Assembly (NCBI RefSeq): GCF_010727945.1
Contig: NZ_AP022569.1
Location: forward strand, 4,526,001 to 4,590,000
Reading direction: 5' to 3'
Length of the DNA: 64,000 bases
Origin: Mycobacterium cookii
GTDB lineage: Bacteria > Actinomycetota > Actinomycetes > Mycobacteriales > Mycobacteriaceae
Below the pieces are notes generated by a model that did not search any database, was not told where the DNA came from, and saw only the letters and a program-made list of their open reading frames with translations. The position numbers and the translations under genes are program-made. This document shows, in pieces, positions 25,188 through 34,238 of this stretch (position 1 is its first letter; every line of letters starts with the position of its first letter).

Positions 25188-26054
25188 TCAGCTCCGCGAG
25201 GCCAGCCCCAGCGGTCCGGCCAGCTCACTCAGCGCGGCCACCAGCTTGTCCTCCGACTCGGCGCCGAGCACCTGGATCGCGACGTGATCGGCACCGGCCT
25301 CCAGATGATCGTTGAGTCGGGTGGCGATGGCATTCGGTGTGCCGTAGGCGACGAGGGCATCGACCAGCCTGTCGCTGCCGGGTTTGCGCACGTCGGTGTC
25401 GGTGAACCCCAACCGGCGCCAGTTGTTCACGTAGTTGCTCAGGCCGAGGTAGAAGTCGATGGCGCCGCGGCCGGTGTCGCGAGCCTGGTTGGCGTCGGTG
25501 GTGAGAACCACCTTGTGCTCCGGGGCCAGGAACACGGTGTTGCCGATGAGCTCGCGAGCGTGCGCGGTGTGCGCCGGCGTGGTCAGGTATGGATGAGCAC
25601 CGGCGCTGCGCTCGGCGGACAACGCCAGCACTTTGGGCCCCAGTGCGGCGAGCACTCGCCGACTGGTCGGCACCGACGCGCCGTCGAGCTCGTCGAGATA
25701 TTCGACGAGCGCGTCGTAGGGCTTCTGGTAGACGTCGGTGTGTTCGGGATGACCCACCCCGATCCCCAGCAGGAACCGGCCCGGGTAGGCGTCCTCGATG
25801 CGGTGGTAGGACGCCGCCACCTCGGCCGCAGGGGACGCCCAGATGTTGACGATTCCGGTGGCCAGCTGCAGTGACGAGGTCTCCGCCAGCGCCGGTTCCA
25901 CCCATTCCAGGCCGGCGTCGGGCGAGGCGCCGATCCAGGCTGCGCCGTAGCCGAGCGACTCGATCTGCTTGGCGAGCTGCGGGGTGATCGACCGAGTCCC
26001 CAGCCACACCCCGTACCGGCCCAGGTCGAGCTTCAGTGAAACGCCCTCGGTCAT
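25188..26054 (-). CDS. LLM-class F420-dependent oxidoreductase
   Basis: A 288-residue protein of the mycobacterial TIGR03620-like F420 subgroup. It has an N-terminal beta-strand with LGRYGVWLG, ESLGYGAAWIG, the glycine-rich FLLGIGVGHPE of the F420 phosphate loop, and the C-terminal LVDALVAYGTP, then HLEAGADHVAIQVL. The substrate is unknown. It is the second copy of a tandem pair with 26075-26923; the position next to rmlB matches Rv3463. Confidence 0.87.
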   Translation of the reverse strand: MTEGVSLKLDLGRYGVWLGTRSITPQLAKQIESLGYGAAWIGASPDAGLEWVEPALAETSSLQLATGIVNIWASPAAEVAASYHRIEDAYPGRFLLGIGVGHPEHTDVYQKPYDALVEYLDELDGASVPTSRRVLAALGPKVLALSAERSAGAHPYLTTPAHTAHARELIGNTVFLAPEHKVVLTTDANQARDTGRGAIDFYLGLSNYVNNWRRLGFTDTDVRKPGSDRLVDALVAYGTPNAIATRLNDHLEAGADHVAIQVLGAESEDKLVAALSELAGPLGLASRS

Positions 26055-26074
26055 CGAGGCCCCCCTCTAGTTCG

Positions 26075-26923
26075 TCACGCCGGTGTCAGCCCGAGCGGCC
26101 CCGCGAGTTCTGCCAGAGCCGAGACCAGGTTTTCATCTTTGGTCAGAATCTGCACAGGCACGTGGTCGGCGCCGGCGTCGAGGTGTTCTTTCAACCGCGC
26201 CGCGATCTGCTCCGGGGTTCCGTAGGCCACCACCGCGTCTACCAGGCGGTCGCTGCCCGGTCGGTTGACTTCGTCTTCGGAGAACCCCAACCGCTTCCAG
26301 CTGTTGCGGTAGTTGGCCAAGTTGAAATAGATGTCGAGCGCCTTGCGGCCGACCGCGCGGGCTTTGTCCGCGTCAGTGGTCAGCACCGCCTTGTGTTCGG
26401 GCGCCAAGAAGGCCGACGGCCCGATCAGCTCGCGGGCCTGCGCGGTGTGCTCGGGGGTGGTCAGGTAGGGATGTGCGCCGGCGCTGCGCTCCGCCGACAG
26501 CTTCAGCACTCGCGGACCGAGGGCCGCCACCACCCTGCGATCGGCGGGCACACCGTACTCGTCGAGCTGGTCGAGGTAGTCGACGAGCGCGTCGTAGGGC
26601 TTGCGGTATTCGGTGATCGCTTCGGGATGCCCGACGCCGATGCCCAGCAGAAAGCGTCCCGGGTAGGCCCGGTCGATGCGATGGAACGACTCGGCGACCG
26701 GCTTGGCCGGAGCTGACCAGATGTTGACGATCCCGGTCGCCACCTGCAGCGTCGTCGTTGCTTCCAGAATCGGCTCCACCCAGGCCAATTCGGCGGGCGG
26801 TGAGCCGCCGACCCAGACCGCACCGTAGCCCAGGGCCTCGATGTCTCTGGCTTGCGCAGGCGTGACGCCGCGTCCGAACGATCCGAATCTACCGAGCTGT
26901 GGTTTGGTCATGCCCTTTGGCAA
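26075..26923 (-). CDS. LLM-class F420-dependent oxidoreductase, tandem paralogue
   Basis: A 282-residue paralogue of the neighbouring gene, clearly similar throughout. It shares ATGIVNIWSAPAKPVA, the F420 loop FLLGIGVGHPEAI, and LVDAVVAYGTPEQIAARL near the end. The pair is cotranscribed (20-base gap). Both are soluble TIM-barrel enzymes expected to use reduced F420. Its start is divergent from the MmpL-like gene, with 66 bases between the two starts. Confidence 0.87.
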   Translation of the reverse strand: MPKGMTKPQLGRFGSFGRGVTPAQARDIEALGYGAVWVGGSPPAELAWVEPILEATTTLQVATGIVNIWSAPAKPVAESFHRIDRAYPGRFLLGIGVGHPEAITEYRKPYDALVDYLDQLDEYGVPADRRVVAALGPRVLKLSAERSAGAHPYLTTPEHTAQARELIGPSAFLAPEHKAVLTTDADKARAVGRKALDIYFNLANYRNSWKRLGFSEDEVNRPGSDRLVDAVVAYGTPEQIAARLKEHLDAGADHVPVQILTKDENLVSALAELAGPLGLTPA

Positions 26924-26976
26924 CCAGTACTTCGACGCCGCTATTCCGGTCGACGGTTAGCGTTCGCCGGTCTGGG

Positions 26977-26982
26977 TAACAT
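26977..26982 (+). promoter_or_regulatory. -10 element for a leaderless MmpL-like transcript
   Basis: TAACAT lies exactly seven bases before the GTG at 26990, the geometry of a mycobacterial leaderless mRNA in which transcription begins at the start codon. No Shine-Dalgarno sequence is present at that GTG. Confidence 0.45.
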
Positions 26983-26989
26983 CCACCGA

Positions 26990-29173
26990 GTGCTGTCGCT
27001 GCTGACCCGTCTGGTTGTCGCGGCGCCCAAGCGAATTCTGTTCTTCGTTCTGCTCCTGACGGCGGTGGCCGGGGCATTCGGCGCGACGGTCGACGAGCAC
27101 CTCGGCGCAGCGGGTTTCCAGGATCCGGGCTCGCCGTCTGCCCGCGGCGTCAAAGTCCTCTCCGACAAGTACGGCCAGGGTGACATGGATGTGACGCTGG
27201 TCGTCCGCGCGCCTGGCCGGGTCCTCGACCAGGCGGCGACGGCGGCCGGTCGCGAACTCGTGGGCCAACTTCGCAATTCCGCGTACGTGAGTCACGTCGA
27301 GTCCCCGTGGGACGGCTCACCGCAGAGCGCGGGTTTGATCAGCAAGGACGGCAAGACCGGATTGATCGTCGCGGGGATCTCCGGTTCGGAAAACGACGCC
27401 CCCAAATTCGCCAAGGCCGTGACCGGTCGGCTCACCGGCCCACGCGGCGGCCTGACCGTGCTGGCCGGCGGCACAGCCATGGTCGCCTCGGAGATCAACG
27501 ACCAGTCCGAAAGTGACCTGGTGACCGCCGAAGCCATCGCGCTGCCGTTGTCGCTGATCGTCCTGATCTGGGTGTTCGGTGGGTTGTTCGCGGCGCTGCT
27601 GCCACTGGTGGTTGGCGGCGTGGCGATCGTCGGCACCCTCGGAATGCTGCGCGTCATCACGCTTTTCACCGATGTGTCGATCTTCTCCCTCGACCTGACC
27701 ACTGCGATGGGCCTGGCGTTGGCGATCGACTACACGCTGTTGCTGGTCAGCCGGTACCGGGAAGAACACGCGCAGATCGGCGACCGCGACGAAGCGCTGC
27801 GCCGGGCGATGACAACGGCCGGACGCACCATCCTGTTCTCCGCGTGCACGGTCTTTCTCGCCGTCAGCGCCCTCGCGGTGTTCCCAATGTACTTTCTGCG
27901 CTCGATGGCGTACGCGGGCTGCGGGGTGGTCGCCCTGGCCGGCCTGTACGCCGTCGTCGTCGCCCCGGCGGTTATCAAATTGCTCGACGACCGGATCGAA
28001 TCCCTCAACATCCGAACCCTTTTCGGGCGCCGCAACCCCGACCCGGACGTCAGACGCAGCTGGCTGTACACCTCGACCAACTTCGTCATGCGACACGCCT
28101 TGCCGTGCGCCGTGGCAGTGGTGGTGCTGCTGCTCCTACTCGGCGCGCCGTTCGCGCGCGCAAGGTTCGGCCTACCGGACGACCGCGCGTTGCCGACCAC
28201 CGCACAGTCACGACAGGTGGGGGACGCCGTGCGGAGCGAGTTTCCCGCGGACCCGGCCGCGGCCGTGTCGATCGTGATTCCCAACGCGCACAGCCTGAGT
28301 GGCGCCGACATCGTCGGCTACGCCACGGCCCTGTCCCAGGTTTCGGGCGTCGAGGAGGTAGCCACTCCGACCGGTTCCTATGTGCACGGCGTTGTGGCCG
28401 GGCCGCCGATGTTGCCGACCGGCGCCAAGGACGGCAGCCTGTGGCTGTCGGTTGCGGTCCCGGGTTCGTCGCTGTCGCCGCAGTACCGAACGGAGATCGA
28501 CCATCTGCGGGCCGTTGCGGTGCCGAATGGGGTGGAGGCGCTGTTCACCGGGTCCGACCAACTCAACCGGGACTCGGTGGACAAGATCGTCGATCTGCTG
28601 CCTGTGGTGCTATCACTGGTTGCCGCAACAACTTTCGTGTTGGTCTTCCTGCTCACCGGCAGCCTCGTGCTCCCACTCGAGGCGCTGGTGCTCAACACCT
28701 TGTCGCTGTCGGCGACGCTCGGCGCGCTGGTGTGGGTGTTCCAAGAGGGTCACCTCGGCGGGCTCGGCACCACGGCGACCGGCACGCTGGTCGCCGATGT
28801 GCTGGTGTTCTTGTTCGCGACGGCGTTCGGTTTGTCGATGGACTACGAGGTGTTCTTGTTGTCGCGGATCCGCGAGCACTGGCTCGAAACCGGCGACAAC
28901 AACAAGGCGGTGGGTCTTGGCATCGCCGGCGCCGGACGGGTGATCACCGCGGCGGCACTGTTGATGGTGATCGTCTTCGTCGGGCTCAGCACCGGCGAAG
29001 TCTCCTTCATGCGGATGATCGGTGTCGGTCTGGCGCTTGCCGTCGTGGTGGACGCGACGCTGGTCCGCATGGTTTTGGTCCCGGCGTTCATGAAGCTGGT
29101 GGGCAAGTGGAACTGGTGGATCCCGGGCCGGCTTGCCGAAGTGCATGCGGCCGTGGGACTTCGGGAGAGTTAG
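26990..29173 (+). CDS. MmpL/RND family transporter
   Basis: A 727-residue inner-membrane protein with the duplicated RND topology: a first helix (ILFFVLLLTAVAGAFGA), a large periplasmic loop, a block of five helices (about residues 175-330), then a second periplasmic domain and five more helices (about 535-700). The proton-relay TTAMGLALAIDYTLLLVSRYREE and the paired FGLSMDYEVFLLSRIREHW are present. Family members export lipids or small molecules. It converges with, and overlaps by four bases, the operon of ACAD-like, SDR and alpha-oxoamine synthase genes, so it may export their product. Confidence 0.88.
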   Translation: MLSLLTRLVVAAPKRILFFVLLLTAVAGAFGATVDEHLGAAGFQDPGSPSARGVKVLSDKYGQGDMDVTLVVRAPGRVLDQAATAAGRELVGQLRNSAYVSHVESPWDGSPQSAGLISKDGKTGLIVAGISGSENDAPKFAKAVTGRLTGPRGGLTVLAGGTAMVASEINDQSESDLVTAEAIALPLSLIVLIWVFGGLFAALLPLVVGGVAIVGTLGMLRVITLFTDVSIFSLDLTTAMGLALAIDYTLLLVSRYREEHAQIGDRDEALRRAMTTAGRTILFSACTVFLAVSALAVFPMYFLRSMAYAGCGVVALAGLYAVVVAPAVIKLLDDRIESLNIRTLFGRRNPDPDVRRSWLYTSTNFVMRHALPCAVAVVVLLLLLGAPFARARFGLPDDRALPTTAQSRQVGDAVRSEFPADPAAAVSIVIPNAHSLSGADIVGYATALSQVSGVEEVATPTGSYVHGVVAGPPMLPTGAKDGSLWLSVAVPGSSLSPQYRTEIDHLRAVAVPNGVEALFTGSDQLNRDSVDKIVDLLPVVLSLVAATTFVLVFLLTGSLVLPLEALVLNTLSLSATLGALVWVFQEGHLGGLGTTATGTLVADVLVFLFATAFGLSMDYEVFLLSRIREHWLETGDNNKAVGLGIAGAGRVITAAALLMVIVFVGLSTGEVSFMRMIGVGLALAVVVDATLVRMVLVPAFMKLVGKWNWWIPGRLAEVHAAVGLRES

Positions 29174-30306
29174 GTCTTGGTCAGCGAGATCTGGTTCTCC
29201 AGCTCGTGGTCGACCAAGAACGTGCCGGACTCGCGCAGTGTCGGCGGATGGAACGAATACGCGCTGATGGCCGAGACCAGATAGGCGACCTCGGGGTCGG
29301 TGGCGAAGGTGACGCCGCCGATACGGGAGACCATCCGCGCGACGCTGGTCTGAAGTTGGTCGCGCAGACCCAGCCGGATCCACAGCAGGTCGGCGAACAA
29401 CGCGTCGCTGCGGTCGCCGGCGTCGTAGCGCGCGGCGATCATCAACAGCGCCCGCCACACACCTTCGATCGGTGAAAACAGTTCGACGAAGTCCGATTCG
29501 GCGAAGTTCGGCCGATCGGCGAGTTTCAACGCAAGACGGGTCGCGGCGCCGATGTAGCCGGCGGTGATGATGAGGCCGAACAACACGTAGCCGGACTTCT
29601 CGTTGCGGCCGTCTGGATCTTCGACGTCGGTGACCATCGACAGATCGCTTGGCACGAAGACATTTTCGAAGATGACCTCGTGGGTTTGGGCGGCGCCCAG
29701 CGCCGGACTGGTCCACAGCGGTGCGACCGACAGGCCGGGGGTGCCGTTGAAGATCAGCGTGATCGCCCGTTGGCCGGTGTCTTTCAGCAGCACGCTCGCC
29801 ATGACGCAGTCCATGCTGTTGGCCAGGCTGCACGGCTTCTTACGGCCGTTGACCGTGTAGCCACCCTCGGCCGGTTCGGCTTCCATGGAGGGGTGGAACA
29901 CGCTGCCGTCAAGGGTGCCCTCCGAGAAACCCGACGCGAAGATCGTGCGGTTCTCGATCAGACTCTTGACCAGGCCCACCGTCGTCTCATCGGCGGTCGC
30001 GGCGAAGTCGGCCAGCCCGGCCACGGAGAGGTAGTGCATGGTGCTCGCGGCAGCCAGCGACGGGCTGAGATAGCCGATACCACGTTGCAGTTCAACGGTT
30101 TCCACGCACGATGCGCCCAATCCGCCGAGGTCTTTCGGTGCGGTCAGGCGAGGCCCGTCGTGCTCTTTCCACAAGTCGATGACGCCGCTGGCCGGGTTCT
30201 CGGCGGTCAACAAGCCCATGTCCTCCAGCTTGCCGGCGAGGGCGGGAAGGTGACGGCGCACGGCTGCGATGTGTGACAGCCGAGCTGCGAGTGGGGTGCG
30301 ATCCAT
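29170..30306 (-). CDS. Acyl-CoA dehydrogenase-like flavoprotein
   Basis: A 378-residue protein with the acyl-CoA dehydrogenase fold: N-terminal helical domain, then GFSEGTLDGSVFHPSMEAEP, VNGRKKPCSLANSMD in the middle, and LEGVWRALLMIAARYDAG-type C-terminal helices. The catalytic EGT glutamate of true dehydrogenases is not seen; the end reads SFHPPTLRES. It may be a desaturase, hydroxylase-type group member or have altered chemistry. GAGGAG precedes ATG 30306. It is the third gene of an operon with the SDR and alpha-oxoamine synthase. Confidence 0.75.
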   Translation of the reverse strand: MDRTPLAARLSHIAAVRRHLPALAGKLEDMGLLTAENPASGVIDLWKEHDGPRLTAPKDLGGLGASCVETVELQRGIGYLSPSLAAASTMHYLSVAGLADFAATADETTVGLVKSLIENRTIFASGFSEGTLDGSVFHPSMEAEPAEGGYTVNGRKKPCSLANSMDCVMASVLLKDTGQRAITLIFNGTPGLSVAPLWTSPALGAAQTHEVIFENVFVPSDLSMVTDVEDPDGRNEKSGYVLFGLIITAGYIGAATRLALKLADRPNFAESDFVELFSPIEGVWRALLMIAARYDAGDRSDALFADLLWIRLGLRDQLQTSVARMVSRIGGVTFATDPEVAYLVSAISAYSFHPPTLRESGTFLVDHELENQISLTKT

Positions 30307-30317
30307 CTGCGTTCTCC

Positions 30318-31268
30318 TCAACTGCCTCGGGTGGCCAGATATTTCGTCAGCGCGTTCGCCGAGCTCATCGACGGCCGCCATTCGGTGGTGGACTGCAGCA
30401 GGGCGGAGTCGAGCAGCGGGTCGCCGAGCGTCACCCAGTGCCCGGAAAAGGGTGTAAGCCGCAGCCGGAAAGCAAGATTCGAGCCGGCTTTCAACGCTCC
30501 CAGCGGACCCGGGATCAGCCTGGCACCGCTGATCGAGCAGATCTCGGTGACGCTGGTGTGATCGGCCGGCGCGACGTTGTACAGGCCGCTGAGCCCGTGC
30601 GTGAGGATGGTCGCGTAGGCATCCACCAGGTCGGTGTCCCACAGGAACTGGTAGTACGACCGCGAAGGACGTGGATAAACAACGACTTTCGACAACAGCG
30701 TCTGCAGACCGGAGTTGTCGAAGTGTTCGCCGACGACATAACACGGCCGCACAACGGCCAGCTTCGTCTTACCGTCGGTGACGTTGACCCAGTACCAGTT
30801 CGCCAGATGCTCCAGCAGCGCCTTGTGCTGGAAGTAGTAATGGCCGTCATCGCGGTCGCCGGCCGGATAGTCGGCCTCGTTGCACGTTTTACCGGTGCCG
30901 CAGTTGCGCACGCCGAGGGCATTGGCGCTCGACGTCAACACGAGCTGCCCGATGCCGACCTCGCGGGCCTGCTGCAGAAGACTTTTCGTCGCCGCGACGT
31001 TGACCTGATACGCGAGTCGCTTGTCGTGCGGTTCCTCGACGCAGTAGGCCAGATGGACCAAAGCGTCGCAACCGCGGACGGATTCGAGATCGATCCGGCC
31101 GGCCAGGTCGAGGAAAGTCTCGCGCAGCTTCGGGTGCCGCTCACCGGTGGCACGTCGTCCCAGCGCGGTCACCTCGGCGATGTCGTCGCATCCGCACGCC
31201 CAATTCAGCACGGACCGGCCGAAATCCCCGGTCGCGCCGGTCAGGGCAAGACGAAATCCGTCCCTCAT
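30318..31268 (-). CDS. NAD-dependent epimerase/dehydratase-type extended SDR
   Basis: A 316-residue Rossmann enzyme. The cofactor site is TGATGDFG, the nucleotide-binding acidic/D-x-V segment is DALVHLAY, a serine follows in LTSSANALG, and the catalytic pair is Y-F-Q-H-K. ATG 31268 overlaps the upstream alpha-oxoamine synthase stop (ATGA), which fixes the start. As a partner of an alpha-oxoamine synthase it is a natural candidate to reduce the resulting 3-keto group, the way CerR-type SDRs act after serine palmitoyltransferase in bacteria. This is inference from context. Confidence 0.82.
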   Translation of the reverse strand: MRDGFRLALTGATGDFGRSVLNWACGCDDIAEVTALGRRATGERHPKLRETFLDLAGRIDLESVRGCDALVHLAYCVEEPHDKRLAYQVNVAATKSLLQQAREVGIGQLVLTSSANALGVRNCGTGKTCNEADYPAGDRDDGHYYFQHKALLEHLANWYWVNVTDGKTKLAVVRPCYVVGEHFDNSGLQTLLSKVVVYPRPSRSYYQFLWDTDLVDAYATILTHGLSGLYNVAPADHTSVTEICSISGARLIPGPLGALKAGSNLAFRLRLTPFSGHWVTLGDPLLDSALLQSTTEWRPSMSSANALTKYLATRGS

Positions 31269-32509
31269 GCAGCCGCCAGCGCCCACGAGAGTTCGTCGGT
31301 GAGCACGTCAGCGCACCGACCGATGTCGTCGTCGTTCAGCTCCGAGGTCATGCACACCCGCAGGACCGGTTTGCCCAGCGGCACAGCGGGATAGATCGCC
31401 GGGGTGACGAAGACGCCGTTGTCTTTGAGGTTGTTCCAGCTCAGCACCGTGCGCAGCTCGTCGAACAGCCGGATGGGAATGATCGGCGACCAGTCCGGGC
31501 TGTCGTCGTCCGGCCGATGCAGTTCGACGTCGAGCGGTTTGAGCGCTTCGCGCATCAAGCGGGAATTGCGCTCGAGTTTCCGCCGACGTTGCTGTCCTTC
31601 TGCGCCCCTGATGACGTCGATCGCGGCGCTGGCGGATGCCATGGCTGCCGGCGTCCCGGAGGTGCTGAACCACAGCGAACGAGCGCTCATCCTGATCTCG
31701 TCGATGATGTCCTGCGAACCCGCGATGAATCCACCAAGCCCGCCAATGGCTTTGGACAGCGAACCCATCAGCACGTCGATGTGCTGCGCGACGCCGCTGC
31801 GCTCGCTCAGGCCCGCTCCCGTGGGACCGAACACGCCGATGCCGTGTGCTTCGTCGACCATCACCCACGCGCCCGCTTCTTTGCAAACGTCGATGATCTG
31901 TCGCAACGGGGCGGTCGAGCCCTCCATCGAGTACAGCGAATCCACCAGGACCAGGATTCGCCGGAACGAAGTGCCGGCGTGACTGTGCAGCGCGGCGACC
32001 AACGAGGACACGTCGTTGTGGTCGAACTTGGCCTCCACCGCGCGGCTCAGGTGTACGCCGTCGCGGATCGAGGCGTGCACATACGAATCCATCACCGCGA
32101 GGCAGTCGGGACCGAGCAATCCCTGGATGGTCCCGACGTTGGCCTGATACCCGGTGGTGAACACCAGCGCATCGTCGCGGCCCAGCCAACTCGCGAGTTG
32201 CTTTTCCAGCGCGACGTGCAAGCTGTACGTGCCGTTGAGCAGACGGCTGCCGGTGGTGCCGACCCCGAACTCCTGCGTTGCCCGTATCGCTGCCGCTGTC
32301 ACGTCGGGGTGCGTCGACAAACCGATGTACGAGTTCGACCCGAGCAGCACGCACTGCGTCCCGCGGACGCCGACTCTGGGTGGGTCGACGGAATCGATGG
32401 GCTGAAAGAACGGGTTTTTGCCCAACGACCCGAAGTGCCGTGCGAGCGCGACACGTTCGTTTACATCAGCGGCGATATCGCCGGTCTCGGAAATTGCTGT
32501 GTCGTCCAT
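31265..32509 (-). CDS. Alpha-oxoamine synthase (KBL/BioF/serine palmitoyltransferase family)
   Basis: A 414-residue fold-type I PLP enzyme. The family signatures are the acyl-site H145 in DSYVHAS, the PLP-aspartate D219 and H222 in VDEAHGIGVFGPTGAG, and Schiff-base K253 in GSLSKAIGG. Family members condense an amino acid with an acyl-CoA/ACP with loss of CO2. The position outside a biotin operon, and cotranscription with an extended SDR and an ACAD-like protein, favour a lipid-amine or signalling product over biotin. CqsA-type autoinducer synthases and serine palmitoyltransferases are the closest functional options; the sequence does not decide between them. Confidence 0.85.
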   Translation of the reverse strand: MDDTAISETGDIAADVNERVALARHFGSLGKNPFFQPIDSVDPPRVGVRGTQCVLLGSNSYIGLSTHPDVTAAAIRATQEFGVGTTGSRLLNGTYSLHVALEKQLASWLGRDDALVFTTGYQANVGTIQGLLGPDCLAVMDSYVHASIRDGVHLSRAVEAKFDHNDVSSLVAALHSHAGTSFRRILVLVDSLYSMEGSTAPLRQIIDVCKEAGAWVMVDEAHGIGVFGPTGAGLSERSGVAQHIDVLMGSLSKAIGGLGGFIAGSQDIIDEIRMSARSLWFSTSGTPAAMASASAAIDVIRGAEGQQRRRKLERNSRLMREALKPLDVELHRPDDDSPDWSPIIPIRLFDELRTVLSWNNLKDNGVFVTPAIYPAVPLGKPVLRVCMTSELNDDDIGRCADVLTDELSWALAAA

Positions 32510-32717
32510 GCGTCAGTACCCCCTGTCGTTGCGGCTGAAGGCGCTGAGAACCGCGTGGACTGGGGGGGGAGTAGCCGAACCGAACCGGTCGCATCGAGCT
32601 ACCTCCGTCACGCCATCCCTCGATGGGGAGTCCCCGCGTGTCGCCTTGTCCCGGCGTACCCGGTTTGACCACCGGTCACACCAGACAGGGATTCGAAGCC
32701 GACTGGTCGGCGGACGG
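32510..32717. other. Intergenic gap upstream of the alpha-oxoamine synthase operon
   Basis: A 208-base gap between two minus-strand units. It should hold the operon promoter. No gene or RNA was recognised. Confidence 0.5.
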
Positions 32718-34238
32718 CTAGTTTTTCGGCGAAATTTCCCGCTCGTCGGCCCCGTCGACGTCGCTCGGCAGCGCGACGTCGACAGCCGGTGGCATCTCCA
32801 GCGGCAACAGCACGATGAATCGGGTGTCGCCGGGCACTGATTCGACGCGCAGGTCGCCGTGGTGCTTGTTGACGACGATCTTCCACGCCAAGTCCAGTCC
32901 GAGGCCGGTGCCCTCGCCGACGGGTTTGGTGGTGAAGAACGGCTCGAAGATGTGCTCGAGCACGTCTTCGGGGATGCCCGGACCGGTGTCACAGATTTCG
33001 ACGCGCAGCATCTCGTTGGCCTCGCGACAGGTGCGGATGGTCAGCGTGCCGCCCTTGTCGCCCATCGCGGCGATCGCGTTGTCGATGATGTTGGTCCACA
33101 CCTGATTGAGATCGCCTGGATAGCAAGGGATTTGCGGCAGCGAGTGATCGGTTTCCTTGACGACCCTGATGTGGCAACTGCTGTCCTTGCCCAGCCGGTC
33201 GGCGAACATGGTCAGCGTGCTCTTCAGCAGATCGTGCACGTCGGCCACCTGGAAGGGCGCCCGGTCCATCTGGGAATACTGTTTGGCGTCGGCGACCAGT
33301 GACGAAATGCGTTGGCTCGCTTCGGAAATCTGATTCAGTAACAGCTCGCCGTCAATCGTGGCGTTGAGCCAGCGGATCGCCTTCTGCAACGATGCCGACA
33401 CGTCGAGCTCCTCGATGGTCGCGGATATCCGCTCCAACCACTCGACGTCGATACCGCCTTCGACGAACGTCGGCGCCAGATCCCAGGCGTCGTCGATGCC
33501 ATGGCCTTCCAGCCACTCGCCGACGGCGTCCTCGGTGTCGGCGGTTTCCATCGCGCTCATATGCTGTGATGCCGTCTTGGCGACCTGCTCGGCGATACGT
33601 TCCTGCAGCCGCACCAGGCTACGCAGTGCGTCCGGGGTGATGGTGCCGTCGGCGAGCATCAGCATTTTCTGCCGCATCCCGGCGATTCGCTCGCGCAACT
33701 CGGCCGCGGCGCGGACGCTGGCGGCGGCGGGATTGTTCAACTGGTGGGTGAGCCCGGCCGACAGCTGGCCCAGCGCCAGCAGCTTCTCGCGATTGTCGAT
33801 GAGCCGCCGGGTCCGCTCGGTCCCGACGGCGATTCCGTCGAGCAGGTGCACCGCCATCGGGAACTGGTCCTTCATGAACGCGGCGAACGCCGGCGCGTCC
33901 ATCACGAAGAACCGCGACGGCTTGGTCACGTGCACCGATGTGGTGTAAGCCTGCTGCTTTTCGCCGGTAAATGCTTGCCACGCACCGCAATACACACCGC
34001 GATGCGATGTTCGGTTGGTTTCGATGTCCTGGCCGCCGGAAAGCTTCGACATCGCCAGCTCGCCCTCGATGAGGACGTAGAAACAGGTCGCGGGTTCACC
34101 TTCGACGCAGATCGGGCCCGGCTCGAAATTCTCGATATGGCCGTCGGCGCACAACATCGCGAGCTGTTCGTCGCTGAGATGCTCGAACAGGAACAGCGTG
34201 CGTAATTCGTCTGCGTCGCAATTGGATTCAACGGTCAT
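32718..34238 (-). CDS. Histidine kinase with N-terminal cyclic-nucleotide-binding-like domain
   Basis: A 506-residue soluble kinase. Residues about 15-125 are a CAP-type beta-barrel (FLFEHLSDEQLAMLC, then FYVLIEGELAMSK). The HisKA-like region follows with H165 in LSAGLTHQLNNPAAA, a long helical linker, and an ATPase domain with an N-box (QVWTNIIDNAIAAMG), CDTGPGIP and GTGLGLDLAW. Coupled by an ATGA overlap (34235-34238) to the receiver/reductase fusion upstream, it probably phosphorylates that receiver. The ligand of the barrel is unknown: it lacks an obvious cAMP phosphate-binding cassette. Confidence 0.87.
   Translation of the reverse strand: MTVESNCDADELRTLFLFEHLSDEQLAMLCADGHIENFEPGPICVEGEPATCFYVLIEGELAMSKLSGGQDIETNRTSHRGVYCGAWQAFTGEKQQAYTTSVHVTKPSRFFVMDAPAFAAFMKDQFPMAVHLLDGIAVGTERTRRLIDNREKLLALGQLSAGLTHQLNNPAAASVRAAAELRERIAGMRQKMLMLADGTITPDALRSLVRLQERIAEQVAKTASQHMSAMETADTEDAVGEWLEGHGIDDAWDLAPTFVEGGIDVEWLERISATIEELDVSASLQKAIRWLNATIDGELLLNQISEASQRISSLVADAKQYSQMDRAPFQVADVHDLLKSTLTMFADRLGKDSSCHIRVVKETDHSLPQIPCYPGDLNQVWTNIIDNAIAAMGDKGGTLTIRTCREANEMLRVEICDTGPGIPEDVLEHIFEPFFTTKPVGEGTGLGLDLAWKIVVNKHHGDLRVESVPGDTRFIVLLPLEMPPAVDVALPSDVDGADEREISPKN

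Noticed and set aside
32685..32705. tRNA-like TTCGAAT stretch on the minus strand
   Set aside because: Flanking bases do not pair as a T-arm and no cloverleaf or acceptor stem can be drawn.
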